From positions 248,001-312,000 of the forward strand of contig NZ_FTOT01000003.1 in the NCBI RefSeq assembly GCF_900156815.1: a stretch of DNA of 64,000 nucleotides, written 5' to 3'. Position 1 is the stretch's first letter. Each line of letters begins with the position of its first letter. The DNA comes from Gemmobacter megaterium (GTDB lineage: Bacteria; Pseudomonadota; Alphaproteobacteria; Rhodobacterales; Rhodobacteraceae). Under the pieces are notes generated by a model. The model saw only the letters and a list, made by a program, of their open reading frames with translations. It did not search any database and was not told the origin of the DNA. Made by a program: the position numbers and the translations under genes. Shown here piece after piece: positions 49,168 through 58,382 of the stretch.

Positions 49168-50024
49168 TCCGTACCGTCCTTGCGGTCGAGCTTGCGCAGA
49201 TCCTCGATCCGGGCAAGCCGGGTGCGGGCCTCGTCGCGGATGCGGTGCGTGACGGCGGCCACCAGCGCCTCGACCTGCGCGGTGGCGACCACGCGGGAGC
49301 CGAATGGCGATGGCGAGGCATCGGGCGAGGTCAGCACCGCCTCCGCATGTTCCGCGATGGGCGAGCGCCAGGTATCGGTCAGCAGGCAGATGCGCGCACC
49401 GGCGGCACGGGCGGCGGCGGCAAAGGTCAGTAGTTCCGGCTGATACCGGCGATAGTCGAAGAACACGCACAGATCGCGGGGGCCGGCATCGACGAGCATG
49501 TCATAGGTGAAACCCACTTCCTGCTGGACCAGCACCACGCCGGGACGGATCTGGCCCAGTTGCATGGACAGACGGCGGGCCAGAACCTGACTGTAGCGCC
49601 CGCCCAGCACTTTTACCGACAGGCGCGGATCGGCGAGCAGATCCGCGATCATGTCGAATTCGCCCACCACCGCCTGCGCGGCGGCGGCGCGCAGTGCGGC
49701 TGCCTGCATCAGCAAGGTGCGGTGATAGATGTGGTCGCTGCTGGCAGCATCATCCTGTTGCCCCAGCTTGTGCAGAGGCGATCCCATATGGCGTTCGACA
49801 TCGGCCACCACTGCGGCCTGAAAATCGGCAAAGCGGGGAAAGCCGATCCGGGCCAGAAACCGCAGCACTGTCGGCGCGCTGACCGAGGCCCGCTGCGCCA
49901 GGGCGCCCACGGTACCCAGCGCGCGCACGGGATACCCCTCCAGGATGACCGAAGCCACCTTGCGCTCGGCGGCCGAACTGGCGCCGTCACGGATCTTCGG
50001 GATGAGATTTTTATCCGGGGCCAT
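49164..50024 (-). CDS. RpiR-family transcriptional regulator (HTH plus SIS domain)
   Basis: This 286-residue regulator has an HTH at about 30-65 (TVGALAQRASVSAPTVLRFLARIGFPRFADFQAAV) and a SIS domain (VKVLGGRYSQVLARRLSMQLGQIRPGV, then LCVFFDYRRYQPELLTFAAAARAAGARICLLTD). ATG 50024 gives the normal N-terminal length. It is first in an operon with the amidohydrolase and flavin oxidase, and divergent from a solitary binding protein, so it probably regulates uptake and breakdown of one solute. SIS domains usually bind phosphosugars, but those of amino-acid operons often do not. Confidence 0.85.
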   Translation of the reverse strand: MAPDKNLIPKIRDGASSAAERKVASVILEGYPVRALGTVGALAQRASVSAPTVLRFLARIGFPRFADFQAAVVADVERHMGSPLHKLGQQDDAASSDHIYHRTLLMQAAALRAAAAQAVVGEFDMIADLLADPRLSVKVLGGRYSQVLARRLSMQLGQIRPGVVLVQQEVGFTYDMLVDAGPRDLCVFFDYRRYQPELLTFAAAARAAGARICLLTDTWRSPIAEHAEAVLTSPDASPSPFGSRVVATAQVEALVAAVTHRIRDEARTRLARIEDLRKLDRKDGTE

Positions 50025-50149
50025 GTAATGAATGTTAGATATTGACGTGTGACGCGAAGGTTTGCACCATTTGATACATAGATCAATCCCGGAATCGGTG
50101 CGCCCAGACGGGTAGGAATGACCGATCAGACCGACAGGAAGGGCAAAAG

Positions 50150-51850
50150 ATGACCAAGACGGCATTCCTCCTCTGCACCGCATTGGCGGCGCTGCCCTTG
50201 GCCGCGCAGGCCGAGCGCGGGGCCGATGGCGACCTGCGGATCCACTACTGGCAGGTGGCGACCCATCTGAACCCCTATCTCTCCGGCATCGCCAAAGAGG
50301 TCGAGGCGGCGTCGCTGGTGCTGGAACCGTTGGCGCGGTTCGACGAAAAAGGTGCTCTGGTGCCCTGGCTGGCAGAGAGCATTCCCACGGTGGAAAATGG
50401 CGGCCTGGCTGCCGACATGCGCAAGATCACCTGGAAACTGCGCGAGGGGCTGCTGTGGTCCGATGGCAGCGCGGTGACGGCCGAGGATGCTGTCTTTACC
50501 TGGGGGTATTGTACGCATCCGAATGCGGGATGCGCCGCATTGGCGATGTTCGACGGCGTGACCGATGTGGTGGCAGTCGATGACCGTACCATCGAGATCA
50601 GCTTTGCCGAACCGAAGCCCTATCCCTATGTGCCCTTTGTCAGTTCGACCGCGCCCATCCTGCAAGCCGCGCAGTTCAAGGATTGCACCGGCGAACGCAT
50701 GGCGCAATGCACCGAGCAGAATTTCAGGCCCATCGGAACCGGGCCCTACAAGGTGGACGAGTTTCTGACGAACGACATCGCGGTCTATTCGATCAATCCG
50801 CATTTCCGCTTTGCGGACAAGCCGCATTTCGCCAACGTGTCGATCAAGGGCGGGGGCGACCCGGCAGGCGCGGCACGGGCGGTGCTGGAAACCGGCGAAG
50901 TCGATTACGCCTGGAACCTGCAAATCGCCCCCGATGTGCTGGCAGCGATGGCGGGGCGTGGCATTGGGGATCCGGTGGTCGATTATGGCGCGGCGGTCGA
51001 GTTCCTGTTCTTCAACCTGACCAACCCGGACCCGGCCCTGGGCGAGGCGCGCTCGACCGTTCAGGGCGGCGATCATCCGATCCTGGGCGATATCCGTGTG
51101 CGGCAGGCGCTGTCGATGGCAATCGACCGCACCGAACTGGCAGAGGTGCTGTATGGCGATCTCGGGCGCCCGACCTGCAATGTGGTTCCGGCCCCCGAGC
51201 TTTATGCCTCGACGACGACCGCTGGCTGCGAGGTGGCCGATCCCGCCGGGGCGATGGCCCTGCTGGACGAGGCGGGCTGGACCGACACCGACGGTGATGG
51301 CATCCGCGACAAGGACGGCCGCAAGCTGTCGCTGTCGTTCACGACATCCACCAACAGCGTCCGGCAGGATACCCAGATGCTGATCCAGCAGTGGTGGTCG
51401 CAGATCGGCGTGCAGACAGAGCTGCGCAATGTCGCCGCCTCGGTCTATTTCGGGGGCGATGTCGGCAACCCGGACACGCGGCAGAAATTCTTTGCCGATG
51501 TGCAGATGTATACGGACAATTCCAAGGGGCAGGATCCCGAGGCATTTCTGGCGCGCTGGACCTGCAAGGGCATCCCCTCGCCTGCCAACCAGTGGCAGGG
51601 CAGCAATGTCCAGCGGTTCTGCGACCCGGCCTTTGACGCCCTGTCGGACCAGTTCCGGTCGGCTGCCAGTCTTGAAGACCGGGGGCGTATCTCGAAAGAG
51701 ATGAATGATTTGCTGGTGAACTCGCAGTCCATCGCGCCGCTGATCCATCGCGGCAATGTCTCGGGCAAGGCCAAGACGCTGGCGGGGAACCGCATGAACA
51801 GCTGGGATAGCCAGATCTGGAACATCATGGACTGGCACAGGGCGAAATAG
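50150..51850 (+). CDS. orphan peptide-type ABC transporter substrate-binding protein (SBP family 5)
   Basis: This 566-residue periplasmic protein has a signal peptide MTKTAFLLCTALAALPLAAQA. Family 5 blocks follow: LRIHYWQVATHLNPYLSG, WKLREGLLWSDGSAVTAEDAVFTWGY, IGTGPYKVDEF and RQALSMAIDRTELAEVLYG. Four cysteines at about residues 122-190 may form disulfides. GGAAGG precedes the ATG. No permease or ATPase follows on this transcript: a terminator comes after the stop, so it must share a membrane complex encoded elsewhere, perhaps the one at 58.4-62.0 kb. It is divergent from the RpiR operon. Confidence 0.88.
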   Translation: MTKTAFLLCTALAALPLAAQAERGADGDLRIHYWQVATHLNPYLSGIAKEVEAASLVLEPLARFDEKGALVPWLAESIPTVENGGLAADMRKITWKLREGLLWSDGSAVTAEDAVFTWGYCTHPNAGCAALAMFDGVTDVVAVDDRTIEISFAEPKPYPYVPFVSSTAPILQAAQFKDCTGERMAQCTEQNFRPIGTGPYKVDEFLTNDIAVYSINPHFRFADKPHFANVSIKGGGDPAGAARAVLETGEVDYAWNLQIAPDVLAAMAGRGIGDPVVDYGAAVEFLFFNLTNPDPALGEARSTVQGGDHPILGDIRVRQALSMAIDRTELAEVLYGDLGRPTCNVVPAPELYASTTTAGCEVADPAGAMALLDEAGWTDTDGDGIRDKDGRKLSLSFTTSTNSVRQDTQMLIQQWWSQIGVQTELRNVAASVYFGGDVGNPDTRQKFFADVQMYTDNSKGQDPEAFLARWTCKGIPSPANQWQGSNVQRFCDPAFDALSDQFRSAASLEDRGRISKEMNDLLVNSQSIAPLIHRGNVSGKAKTLAGNRMNSWDSQIWNIMDWHRAK

Positions 51851-51875
51851 CTCCCCGCCCTGTCGTCCATCGCGC

Positions 51876-51901
51876 GGCCCGTCCGGTTTTCCGGGCGGGC
51901 C
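51876..51901 (+). terminator. Rho-independent-like terminator after the orphan binding protein
   Basis: GGCCCGTCCGG (51876-51886) pairs with CCGGGCGGGCC (51891-51901), with one G-T pair, around a TTTT loop. The T-rich stretch GTTTGCGTTT follows directly. It is 25 bases after the stop of the orphan binding-protein gene. Confidence 0.7.
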
Positions 51902-52040
51902 GTTTGCGTTTCGGGTCTGTCGGGCGCCCAAGGAACGGGCAATGCGCATCGGAACGCCTGTGCGTCGCACATTGTTTTGGGCCAGGGGGCGCCGCGCCCC
52001 TCGCAAGACTATTGCGAATCAGCGCCTCGCCGTGAAAGAG

Positions 52041-52067
52041 TTGCATCAAATGCAATCTAAGTTGCAA
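52041..52067. promoter_or_regulatory. Palindromic operator upstream of the second IclR gene
   Basis: TTGCAT-CAA-ATGCAA (52041-52055) is a perfect 6-3-6 inverted repeat, followed by the related half TTGCAA at 52062-52067. It ends 23 bases before the IclR start, in an AT-rich 70-base stretch that should hold the promoter. Autoregulation by the IclR protein is the simplest reading. Confidence 0.55.
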
Positions 52068-52090
52068 ATAATGGAACAACAGGGCCGAAT

Positions 52091-52867
52091 GTGACTGTTC
52101 TTGCCAATGCCGCCGCCATCCTGCGTTGCTTCAGTTCGGACTGCACCGAACTGACAGTGACCGATGTGGCCACCCGGCTGGACATGCCCAAGGCCAATGC
52201 CTCGCGCCTGATGAAGGCGATGCGCGAGGCGGGGCTGCTGGAAACCATCGGTGACAGCAAGCGTCACCGCCCAGGCCGTCTGTTGCTGGACATTTCGGCC
52301 GCGTTCCGGGGGTCGTCGCCGCTGATCCTCATGGCCGCGGATGTGGTGGGCCGGGTCAGCGCCGATTGCGGGCATACCGGCTATGTCTCTGTGCTGTCAG
52401 GGCGTGAGGTGACAGCCGTGACGGATACGCCGGGCTCCAACACCCTGCGCGTGGTGTCGAACCTGGGGCGACGCCTGTCGGCCCATGCGGCGGCGACGGG
52501 CCGCGCATTGCTGGCCCGGTTGCCTGATGCCGAGGTCCGCAAGCTGTTTCCCAGCGGTCTGCCGGGGGGACACACCAATGCGCCTGTCACGCTGGATGAC
52601 CTGCTCGACCGTCTGCGCACCATCCGCGACCAGGGCTATGCCCTGTCGAACGAGGAAGCGACGCCGGGCGTCGATGCGATTTCCGTGGCGGTCAGTGACC
52701 CGCGCGCGGGTGAAACCGTGGCGCTGTGCGTCGTCTTTCCCGCCGCTGTGGTGGGCGAGGGCGAACGCACCGCCATTCTGCGCGGCCTGATGCGCGGCGC
52801 AGCCGAAATAGCGGCCCGAACCGGCGATCCGGTCGCGGCGCAACTGAGCGAAAGGATTCCGGCATGA
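52091..52867 (+). CDS. IclR-family transcriptional regulator
   Basis: This 258-residue regulator has an HTH near the N-terminus (AAAILRCFSSDCTELTVTDVATRLDMPKANASRLMKAMREAGLLE) and an IclR effector domain (DTPGSNTLRVVSNLGRRLSAHAAATGRALLA, then YALSNEEATPGVDAISVAVSDP). It starts at GTG 52091; an overlapping ATG two bases earlier is in another frame. The stop overlaps the start of the fused hydantoinase-like gene, so the regulator is co-transcribed with the operon it likely controls. Confidence 0.85.
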   Translation: MTVLANAAAILRCFSSDCTELTVTDVATRLDMPKANASRLMKAMREAGLLETIGDSKRHRPGRLLLDISAAFRGSSPLILMAADVVGRVSADCGHTGYVSVLSGREVTAVTDTPGSNTLRVVSNLGRRLSAHAAATGRALLARLPDAEVRKLFPSGLPGGHTNAPVTLDDLLDRLRTIRDQGYALSNEEATPGVDAISVAVSDPRAGETVALCVVFPAAVVGEGERTAILRGLMRGAAEIAARTGDPVAAQLSERIPA

Positions 52868-55800
52868 CCGCAACGGCGAACCGCTGGCGCGTGGGCTTTG
52901 ACATCGGCGGCACCTTCACCGACTTCATCCTGTATGATGCGGCCGAGGGACAGGTGACGTTGCACAAGCACCTGACCACCCCGCACGACCCGTCGGTCGG
53001 TGCGCTCAAGGGGCTGTCCGAATTGCTCGCGCTGCGCGGCCTTGGCCATTCGGATGTGTCCGAGATGGTGCACGGCACCACGCTGGTCACCAATGCGGTG
53101 ATCGAACGCAAGGGCGCCAGGCTGGGCCTGATCACCACGCAGGGGTTCCGTGACCTGCTGGAGATGGGCACGGAACAGCGGTATGACATCTACGATCTGT
53201 TCGTACAGTTCCCCGAGCCGCTGGCCCGCCGCGATCTGCGGCTGGAAGTGGCCGAACGGATCGACGCCAATGGCCGCGTCCTGACCGCGCTAGACGAAGG
53301 CGCCGTGCGCGCTGCCGGACAGGCCATGCTGGACGCTGGCTGCGAGGCGGTGGCGGTGGTGTTCCTGCACAGCTACGCCAACGCGGTGCATGAACAGCGC
53401 GCGGCAGAGATCCTGCGCAGCGAATTCCCGGAACTGGCGGTGTCGATCTCCTCGGAAGTTGTAGCTGAACTGGGCGAATACCAGCGTACCGTCACCACCT
53501 GCGCCAATGCCTATGTGCAGCCGCTGATGGGCCGCTATCTGCGCAAGCTGGAAAACAGCCTGCGGGGCGCCGGGTTTGCCGGGCCGCTGCGGCTGATGCA
53601 TTCGGCGGGCGGTCTGGTGTCGCTGGACTCCGCCCGCGCCCTGCCGATCCGTTTGCTGGAAAGCGGCCCGGCGGGCGGCGGTCTTGCCACGGCGCTGTTT
53701 GCCGAAGGCGCGGGGCGCAAGGATGTGATTTCCTTTGACATGGGCGGCACCACGGCCAAGGCCTGCATGATCGAGAATGGCCATATCGAGATCGCCCCGA
53801 TGATGGAGGCGGCGCGCGTCCACCGTTTCACCAAGGGATCGGGCCTGCCGATCAAGGCGCCCGTGATCGAGATGATCGAGATCGGCGCGGGTGGCGGGTC
53901 GGTCGCGCAGATCGACTCGGTCGGGCTGCTGAAGGTGGGGCCGGAAAGCGCATCGTCCGATCCTGGCCCGGCCTGCTATGGCATGGGCGGGCACGAGGCA
54001 ACGGTGACGGATGCCAACCTTGTGCTGGGTTACTACGACCCCGGCTTCTTCCTTGGTGGCCGGATGAAGCTGGACCTGCCCGCTGCGCGCGCCGCGATCG
54101 GCCGGCTGGGCGCCCCGCTGGGGCTGGGGGTCGAGCAAACCGCGCTGGGGATCCACAAGGTGGTGGTGGAAAACATGGCCGCCGCCGCCCGCGTCCATCT
54201 GGTGGAACGTGGCAACGATCCGCGCCATTATGCCATGGTCGGGTTCGGGGGCGCCGGTCCGGCCCATGCCGCCGATGTGGCGCGTGCGATGGGGATTTCC
54301 ACGGTCATCATCCCGCCCGCGTCCGGTGCCGCCTCGGCGCTGGGGTTCCTGGCTGCGCCGCTGTCGCATGATGCGGCCCGCTCGATGCGGATCGCCCTAG
54401 CCGAGGGGATGGAGACGGGCGCCGTCAACGCCCTTTTGGACACGCTGGAGGCCGAGGGCCGCCGCCATCTGGCCGAGGCTGGGGTGAAACCGGCCGACAT
54501 GACGGTGGATCGCACCGCCGACATGCGGCTGGTCGGGCAAATGCACGAAATCTCGGTGCCGCTGCCGTCCGGCGCGATTGGCGCTGACACGCTGCCCGAG
54601 ATCCGCGCCGCCTTTACCCGCGTTTATGCCGCCCGCTACACCCAGCCGTTCGAAGGCGCGCGGATCGAGGCGGTGAACTTCCGCGTCCGCGTGGCCGGTC
54701 CGGTGCCGAAACTGTCACTGTCGGGGGCAGTCGGCGGCGCCGATCCGTCGTCGCGGATCAAGGGGCATCGTCAGGCGTGGTTCGATGGCGCCGATGATGT
54801 GACCACCCCGGTCTATGACCGCTATGCGCTGGAGGCCGGTGATACCATTGCAGGCCCCGCCATCGTCGAGGAGCGCGAGGCGACCACCATCATTGCCCCC
54901 GGCGACAGCATCACCGTGGACGGCGGGCTGAACCTGGTGATCACCGTGGCCGCCCCGCAGGCCGCCGAGGTGAAGGTCAGCGAAACCATGGACCGCGCCG
55001 CCGCCGTGGCGCGCATTCAGGGCGACCCGATCGGGCTGGAAATCATGTGGTCCCGGCTGGTCAATGTGGTCGAGGAGATGTGGCTGACCGTCTGCCGCAC
55101 CGCCTTTTCGCTGGTTATTGCCGAAGCGCAGGATTTCGCCTGCGAACTGCTGGATCCCACGGGCGAAACGCTGGCCCACAGCCCCCGCGCCATGCCGGTG
55201 TTCAACCTGACGCTGCCCCGCGCGGTCAAGGCGCTGCTGGAACGCTACCCGGCCGACACGCTGAAACCGGGCGATGTGCTGATCACCAACGACCCCTGGC
55301 TGTGCGCCGGCCACCTGTTCGACATCGCCATCGTCACGCCTGCCTTCCACAACGGGCGTCTGGTCGGGCTGATGGGGACGGTGGGCCATGTGTCCGACAT
55401 CGGCGGCACCAAGGATTCGCTGAAAGCCCGCGAGATCTATGAAGAGGGCCTGCAAATCCCGCCGATGAAGCTGTTCCACGCGGGCGAGGTGAACGAGGCG
55501 CTGAAAACCCTGATCCACGCCAATGTGCGCGGCGGCGAACAGGTCTGGGGCGACATCATGTCGTTCGTCGCTGCCAATGCGATTGGTGCCGAACGGCTGA
55601 CGGCCTTCATGGACGATTACGGGATGCGCGATCTGGGCGCGCTGGCCGAGGTGGTGCAGGGCCTGTCGGAAAAGGCGATGCGCGATGCCATCCGGGCGCT
55701 GCCCGATGGGGAATACCGCTCGACCATTTCCAACAACCCGCTGGGCACCCGGCTGGATTATCCGGTCAAGATCACCATCGACGGCGACGCCATCGAGATC

Positions 55801-56703
55801 GACTTTGACGGTGCCCCGCCGCAACTGCCGCAAGGTGGCCTGAACTCGACCATGAACTACACGGCGGCCCATGCCACCTATCCGCTGAAATGCATGTTGA
55901 CGCCCGGCGTGCGCGGCAATGCGGGCTGCTATCGCCCCTTCACGGTCAAGGCGCCCGAAGGCTCGATCCTGAATTGCGTTTATCCGGCCTCGGTCAACAT
56001 CCGCACCCGGACGGGCTGGTATCTTGCGCCCAACATCTTCACCGCACTGGCCGAGGCGGCACCCGCACAGGTGCAGGCGTTTACCGGCCTTGCGGTGGCC
56101 AGTACCGTCTATGGCAAGGATCAGACCGGCGTCTTTTATGCCGACATGCTGTTCTGTGGCGGCGGTCAGGGCGGATCGGCGCGCGGCGACGGGCATTCGG
56201 CGCTGTTGTGGCCGACATCCGCCGCCAATACCTCGATCGAGCTGATGGAAAGCCGCGCCCCGGTGCTGGTCGAGGAAAAGACCTATCTGACCGACAGCGC
56301 AGGCCCCGGTCGCCATCGTGGCGGGTTTGGCCAGCGTGTGGTGTTCCGCAAGCGCGATGACGACGGCCAGACGATGCTGGCCTCGGCCTATCCCGAAGGT
56401 GTGAACAACCCGATCCCCGGCCTGTTCGGCGGCTTGCCGGGCCTTGGCGCGCGGGGCCGTGTGCTGGATCCGGCGGGCAATGTGCTGGTCGATTGCGGCA
56501 CCGGCCAGCTTGTGGAACTGACCCACCCCGACCAGCGGGTCGAGATGGTTCTGGCCGGCGGCGCCGGATATGGCCCGCCGTCCGAACGAGACCCCGCAGC
56601 CGTGGCCCGCGATGTGGCGCTGGGGCTGATCAGCCCGGAACACGCCGCGCGGCACTATGACCCCGCTGCCGTTCCCACCCCGGCTGCCGACCCCGTTTCC
56701 TGA
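52864..56703 (+). CDS. fused HyuA-HyuB protein, 5-oxoprolinase-like ATP-dependent amidase
   Basis: This 1279-residue protein joins the two subunits of the hydantoinase/oxoprolinase family. The HyuA half (about 1-700) has GFDIGGTFTDFIL at 11-23, VHGTTLVTNAVIERKGA, and the second ATPase loop FDMGGTTAKACMIE near residue 295. The HyuB half (about 720-1265) has IMWSRLVNVVEEMWLTVCRTAFS and ITNDPWLCAGHLFDI. Enzymes of this form hydrolyse 5-oxo-L-proline or N-methylhydantoin using ATP; bacterial 5-oxoprolinases are often fused. ATG 52864 overlaps the regulator stop. An adjacent transporter and an M20 hydrolase support a cyclic amide or acyl-amino-acid substrate. Confidence 0.88.
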   Translation: MTATANRWRVGFDIGGTFTDFILYDAAEGQVTLHKHLTTPHDPSVGALKGLSELLALRGLGHSDVSEMVHGTTLVTNAVIERKGARLGLITTQGFRDLLEMGTEQRYDIYDLFVQFPEPLARRDLRLEVAERIDANGRVLTALDEGAVRAAGQAMLDAGCEAVAVVFLHSYANAVHEQRAAEILRSEFPELAVSISSEVVAELGEYQRTVTTCANAYVQPLMGRYLRKLENSLRGAGFAGPLRLMHSAGGLVSLDSARALPIRLLESGPAGGGLATALFAEGAGRKDVISFDMGGTTAKACMIENGHIEIAPMMEAARVHRFTKGSGLPIKAPVIEMIEIGAGGGSVAQIDSVGLLKVGPESASSDPGPACYGMGGHEATVTDANLVLGYYDPGFFLGGRMKLDLPAARAAIGRLGAPLGLGVEQTALGIHKVVVENMAAAARVHLVERGNDPRHYAMVGFGGAGPAHAADVARAMGISTVIIPPASGAASALGFLAAPLSHDAARSMRIALAEGMETGAVNALLDTLEAEGRRHLAEAGVKPADMTVDRTADMRLVGQMHEISVPLPSGAIGADTLPEIRAAFTRVYAARYTQPFEGARIEAVNFRVRVAGPVPKLSLSGAVGGADPSSRIKGHRQAWFDGADDVTTPVYDRYALEAGDTIAGPAIVEEREATTIIAPGDSITVDGGLNLVITVAAPQAAEVKVSETMDRAAAVARIQGDPIGLEIMWSRLVNVVEEMWLTVCRTAFSLVIAEAQDFACELLDPTGETLAHSPRAMPVFNLTLPRAVKALLERYPADTLKPGDVLITNDPWLCAGHLFDIAIVTPAFHNGRLVGLMGTVGHVSDIGGTKDSLKAREIYEEGLQIPPMKLFHAGEVNEALKTLIHANVRGGEQVWGDIMSFVAANAIGAERLTAFMDDYGMRDLGALAEVVQGLSEKAMRDAIRALPDGEYRSTISNNPLGTRLDYPVKITIDGDAIEIDFDGAPPQLPQGGLNSTMNYTAAHATYPLKCMLTPGVRGNAGCYRPFTVKAPEGSILNCVYPASVNIRTRTGWYLAPNIFTALAEAAPAQVQAFTGLAVASTVYGKDQTGVFYADMLFCGGGQGGSARGDGHSALLWPTSAANTSIELMESRAPVLVEEKTYLTDSAGPGRHRGGFGQRVVFRKRDDDGQTMLASAYPEGVNNPIPGLFGGLPGLGARGRVLDPAGNVLVDCGTGQLVELTHPDQRVEMVLAGGAGYGPPSERDPAAVARDVALGLISPEHAARHYDPAAVPTPAADPVS

Positions 56704-56756
56704 CACCGAAAGACGGCCCGCCAAGGGCCGCCCCACCCCAACACGGAGAACGACCC

Positions 56757-58328
56757 ATGACCCAGACCGATCTGTCCCGCATCTCGCGCCGGGGGCTTCT
56801 GGCCCTGTCGGGCGCGGGGCTTGCCGCCATGATGCTGCCCGAGGCCGCCTTTGCGCAGGGTCGCAAGATCCTTGTCATTGCCGCCGGTCAGGACATTCCG
56901 AACTTTGACCCGCATGTCGCCACCGGCTATTCCGCCAGCTTCTTCATGCGCAATGTCTATGACCCGCTGGTGCGCGTGGCCAACAACCCGCCCGAACCCG
57001 TGCCTGCGCTGGCCGAAAGCTGGGAGTCCTCGGCCGATGGCCTGACCTGGACCTTCAAGCTGAACCCGGCCGCCAAATTCCACAATGGCGATGCCGTGAC
57101 CGCCGATGACGTGGTCTATTCGTTCGAGCGCGCGCTGCGGCTGGCCAAGGGCAATAGCTGGATGATCCGCGGTATCGTTCAGCCGGGCAAGGTGTCGGCG
57201 GTGGATGCCGCCACCGTGCAATTCGATCTGGCCGCGCCCTTTGCCGCCTTTCTGGCCGTGCTGCCCTGGATCTTCGTTGTGCAGAAATCGCAGATCGAGG
57301 CCAATCTGGGCGCCGATGACGGGCAGGCCTGGTTGCTGGCAAACACGGCAGGTTCCGGCCCCTTTGCGCTCAAACGCGCGCAGGCGGGGACGCTTTACGA
57401 ACTGGAACGTCCGGCCGGTGCTTGGCAATCCGGTGCGGGCAACCTGACCGGCGTGATCTGGCAGATCATCCGCGAAACCGCCAGCCAGCGCCTGGCGCTG
57501 CAACGGGGCGAAGTGCATATCGCCGTCGATCTGACCTCCGAGGATATGGACAGCCTGAAGGACCGCCCCGGCGTGGTGCGCGTGATCGAGCCGGAATACC
57601 GCACCTTCTCGATCAAGATGAACACCGAACACGGGCCGCTGGCCGATGTGGAACTGCGCAAGGCGATCAGCTATGCGACCAACTATCAGGCCATTGCCGA
57701 TGCGGCAGGCTATGCCGACCTGATGACCGGGCCGCTGCCCAACGGCATCATGGGCCACAACCCGGCGCTGGAGGTGTACCGGCTGAACCTGGAAAAGGCC
57801 AAGGAGCATCTGGCGAAATCTGCCCATCCCGATGGCGGCATCACCTTGAAGATGGTGCATGTCAACGGGCTGGAACAGCAACGCCGCTGGGCGCTGATCA
57901 TGCTCGACAGCCTCAAGGCGCTGAACATCACTCTGGAAATCCAGCCGATGCTGTGGCCCGACATGGTCGCCGCGTGCCAGAAGCCGGAAACCTTCCCCGA
58001 TCTGTTCCCGGTCTACCAGACCGCGAACTACGGCGACCCGGACAACATCGCCTTTGCCGCCTATCATTCGTCGCGCAACGGCGGCTGGCAGAACGCGGTA
58101 TACAACAATCCCGAGGTGGACGCCTTGATCGAGGCAGGCCGCACCGAGATCGACGAGGCCAAGCGTGTCGAGATCTACGGCAAGATGCAGGAACTGATCG
58201 TGGCCGACGCGCCCGACCTGTTCGGCGTGCTGGAGCGGCGCAAACTGGGGATGCGGGCCGAGGTGCAGGGCTTTGTCTTTGCCCCCGTCGCGTCCAACGC
58301 CATCGAATGCAACGGCCTGTCCGTCTGA
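56757..58328 (+). CDS. peptide-type ABC transporter substrate-binding protein with Tat signal
   Basis: This 523-residue binding protein of family 5 has a twin-arginine signal (SRRGLLALSGAGLAAMM, cleaved near AFA-Q). The mature part has ILVIAAGQDIPNFDPHVATG, ESWESSADGLTWTFKLNPAAKFHNGDAVTADDVVYSFERA and ELRKAISYATNYQAI. Tat export suggests cytoplasmic folding or a bound cofactor. ACGGAGAA precedes the ATG. It follows the oxoprolinase-like gene by 53 bases and feeds the permeases downstream. Confidence 0.88.
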   Translation: MTQTDLSRISRRGLLALSGAGLAAMMLPEAAFAQGRKILVIAAGQDIPNFDPHVATGYSASFFMRNVYDPLVRVANNPPEPVPALAESWESSADGLTWTFKLNPAAKFHNGDAVTADDVVYSFERALRLAKGNSWMIRGIVQPGKVSAVDAATVQFDLAAPFAAFLAVLPWIFVVQKSQIEANLGADDGQAWLLANTAGSGPFALKRAQAGTLYELERPAGAWQSGAGNLTGVIWQIIRETASQRLALQRGEVHIAVDLTSEDMDSLKDRPGVVRVIEPEYRTFSIKMNTEHGPLADVELRKAISYATNYQAIADAAGYADLMTGPLPNGIMGHNPALEVYRLNLEKAKEHLAKSAHPDGGITLKMVHVNGLEQQRRWALIMLDSLKALNITLEIQPMLWPDMVAACQKPETFPDLFPVYQTANYGDPDNIAFAAYHSSRNGGWQNAVYNNPEVDALIEAGRTEIDEAKRVEIYGKMQELIVADAPDLFGVLERRKLGMRAEVQGFVFAPVASNAIECNGLSV

Positions 58329-58339
58329 CCTTACCACAT

Positions 58340-58362
58340 GCCCCCGGCGCCTTGCCGGGGGC
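58340..58362 (+). terminator. Intercistronic stem-loop after the second transporter's binding-protein gene
   Basis: GCCCCCGGC (58340-58348) pairs perfectly with GCCGGGGGC (58354-58362) around a five-base loop, 12 bases after the binding-protein stop and 21 bases before the permease start. There is no T tract. The position is the same as for the hairpin at 13125-13151, suggesting the same role in holding back expression of the membrane subunits. Confidence 0.55.
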
Positions 58363-58382
58363 CCCACCCACGCGGAGGCGCC

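Noticed and set aside
47168-51850. Part of a histidine utilisation (hut) operon because of the formylglutamate amidohydrolase
   Set aside because: No hutH, hutU, hutI or hutF is present and the regulator is RpiR type, so the histidine link is unsupported.
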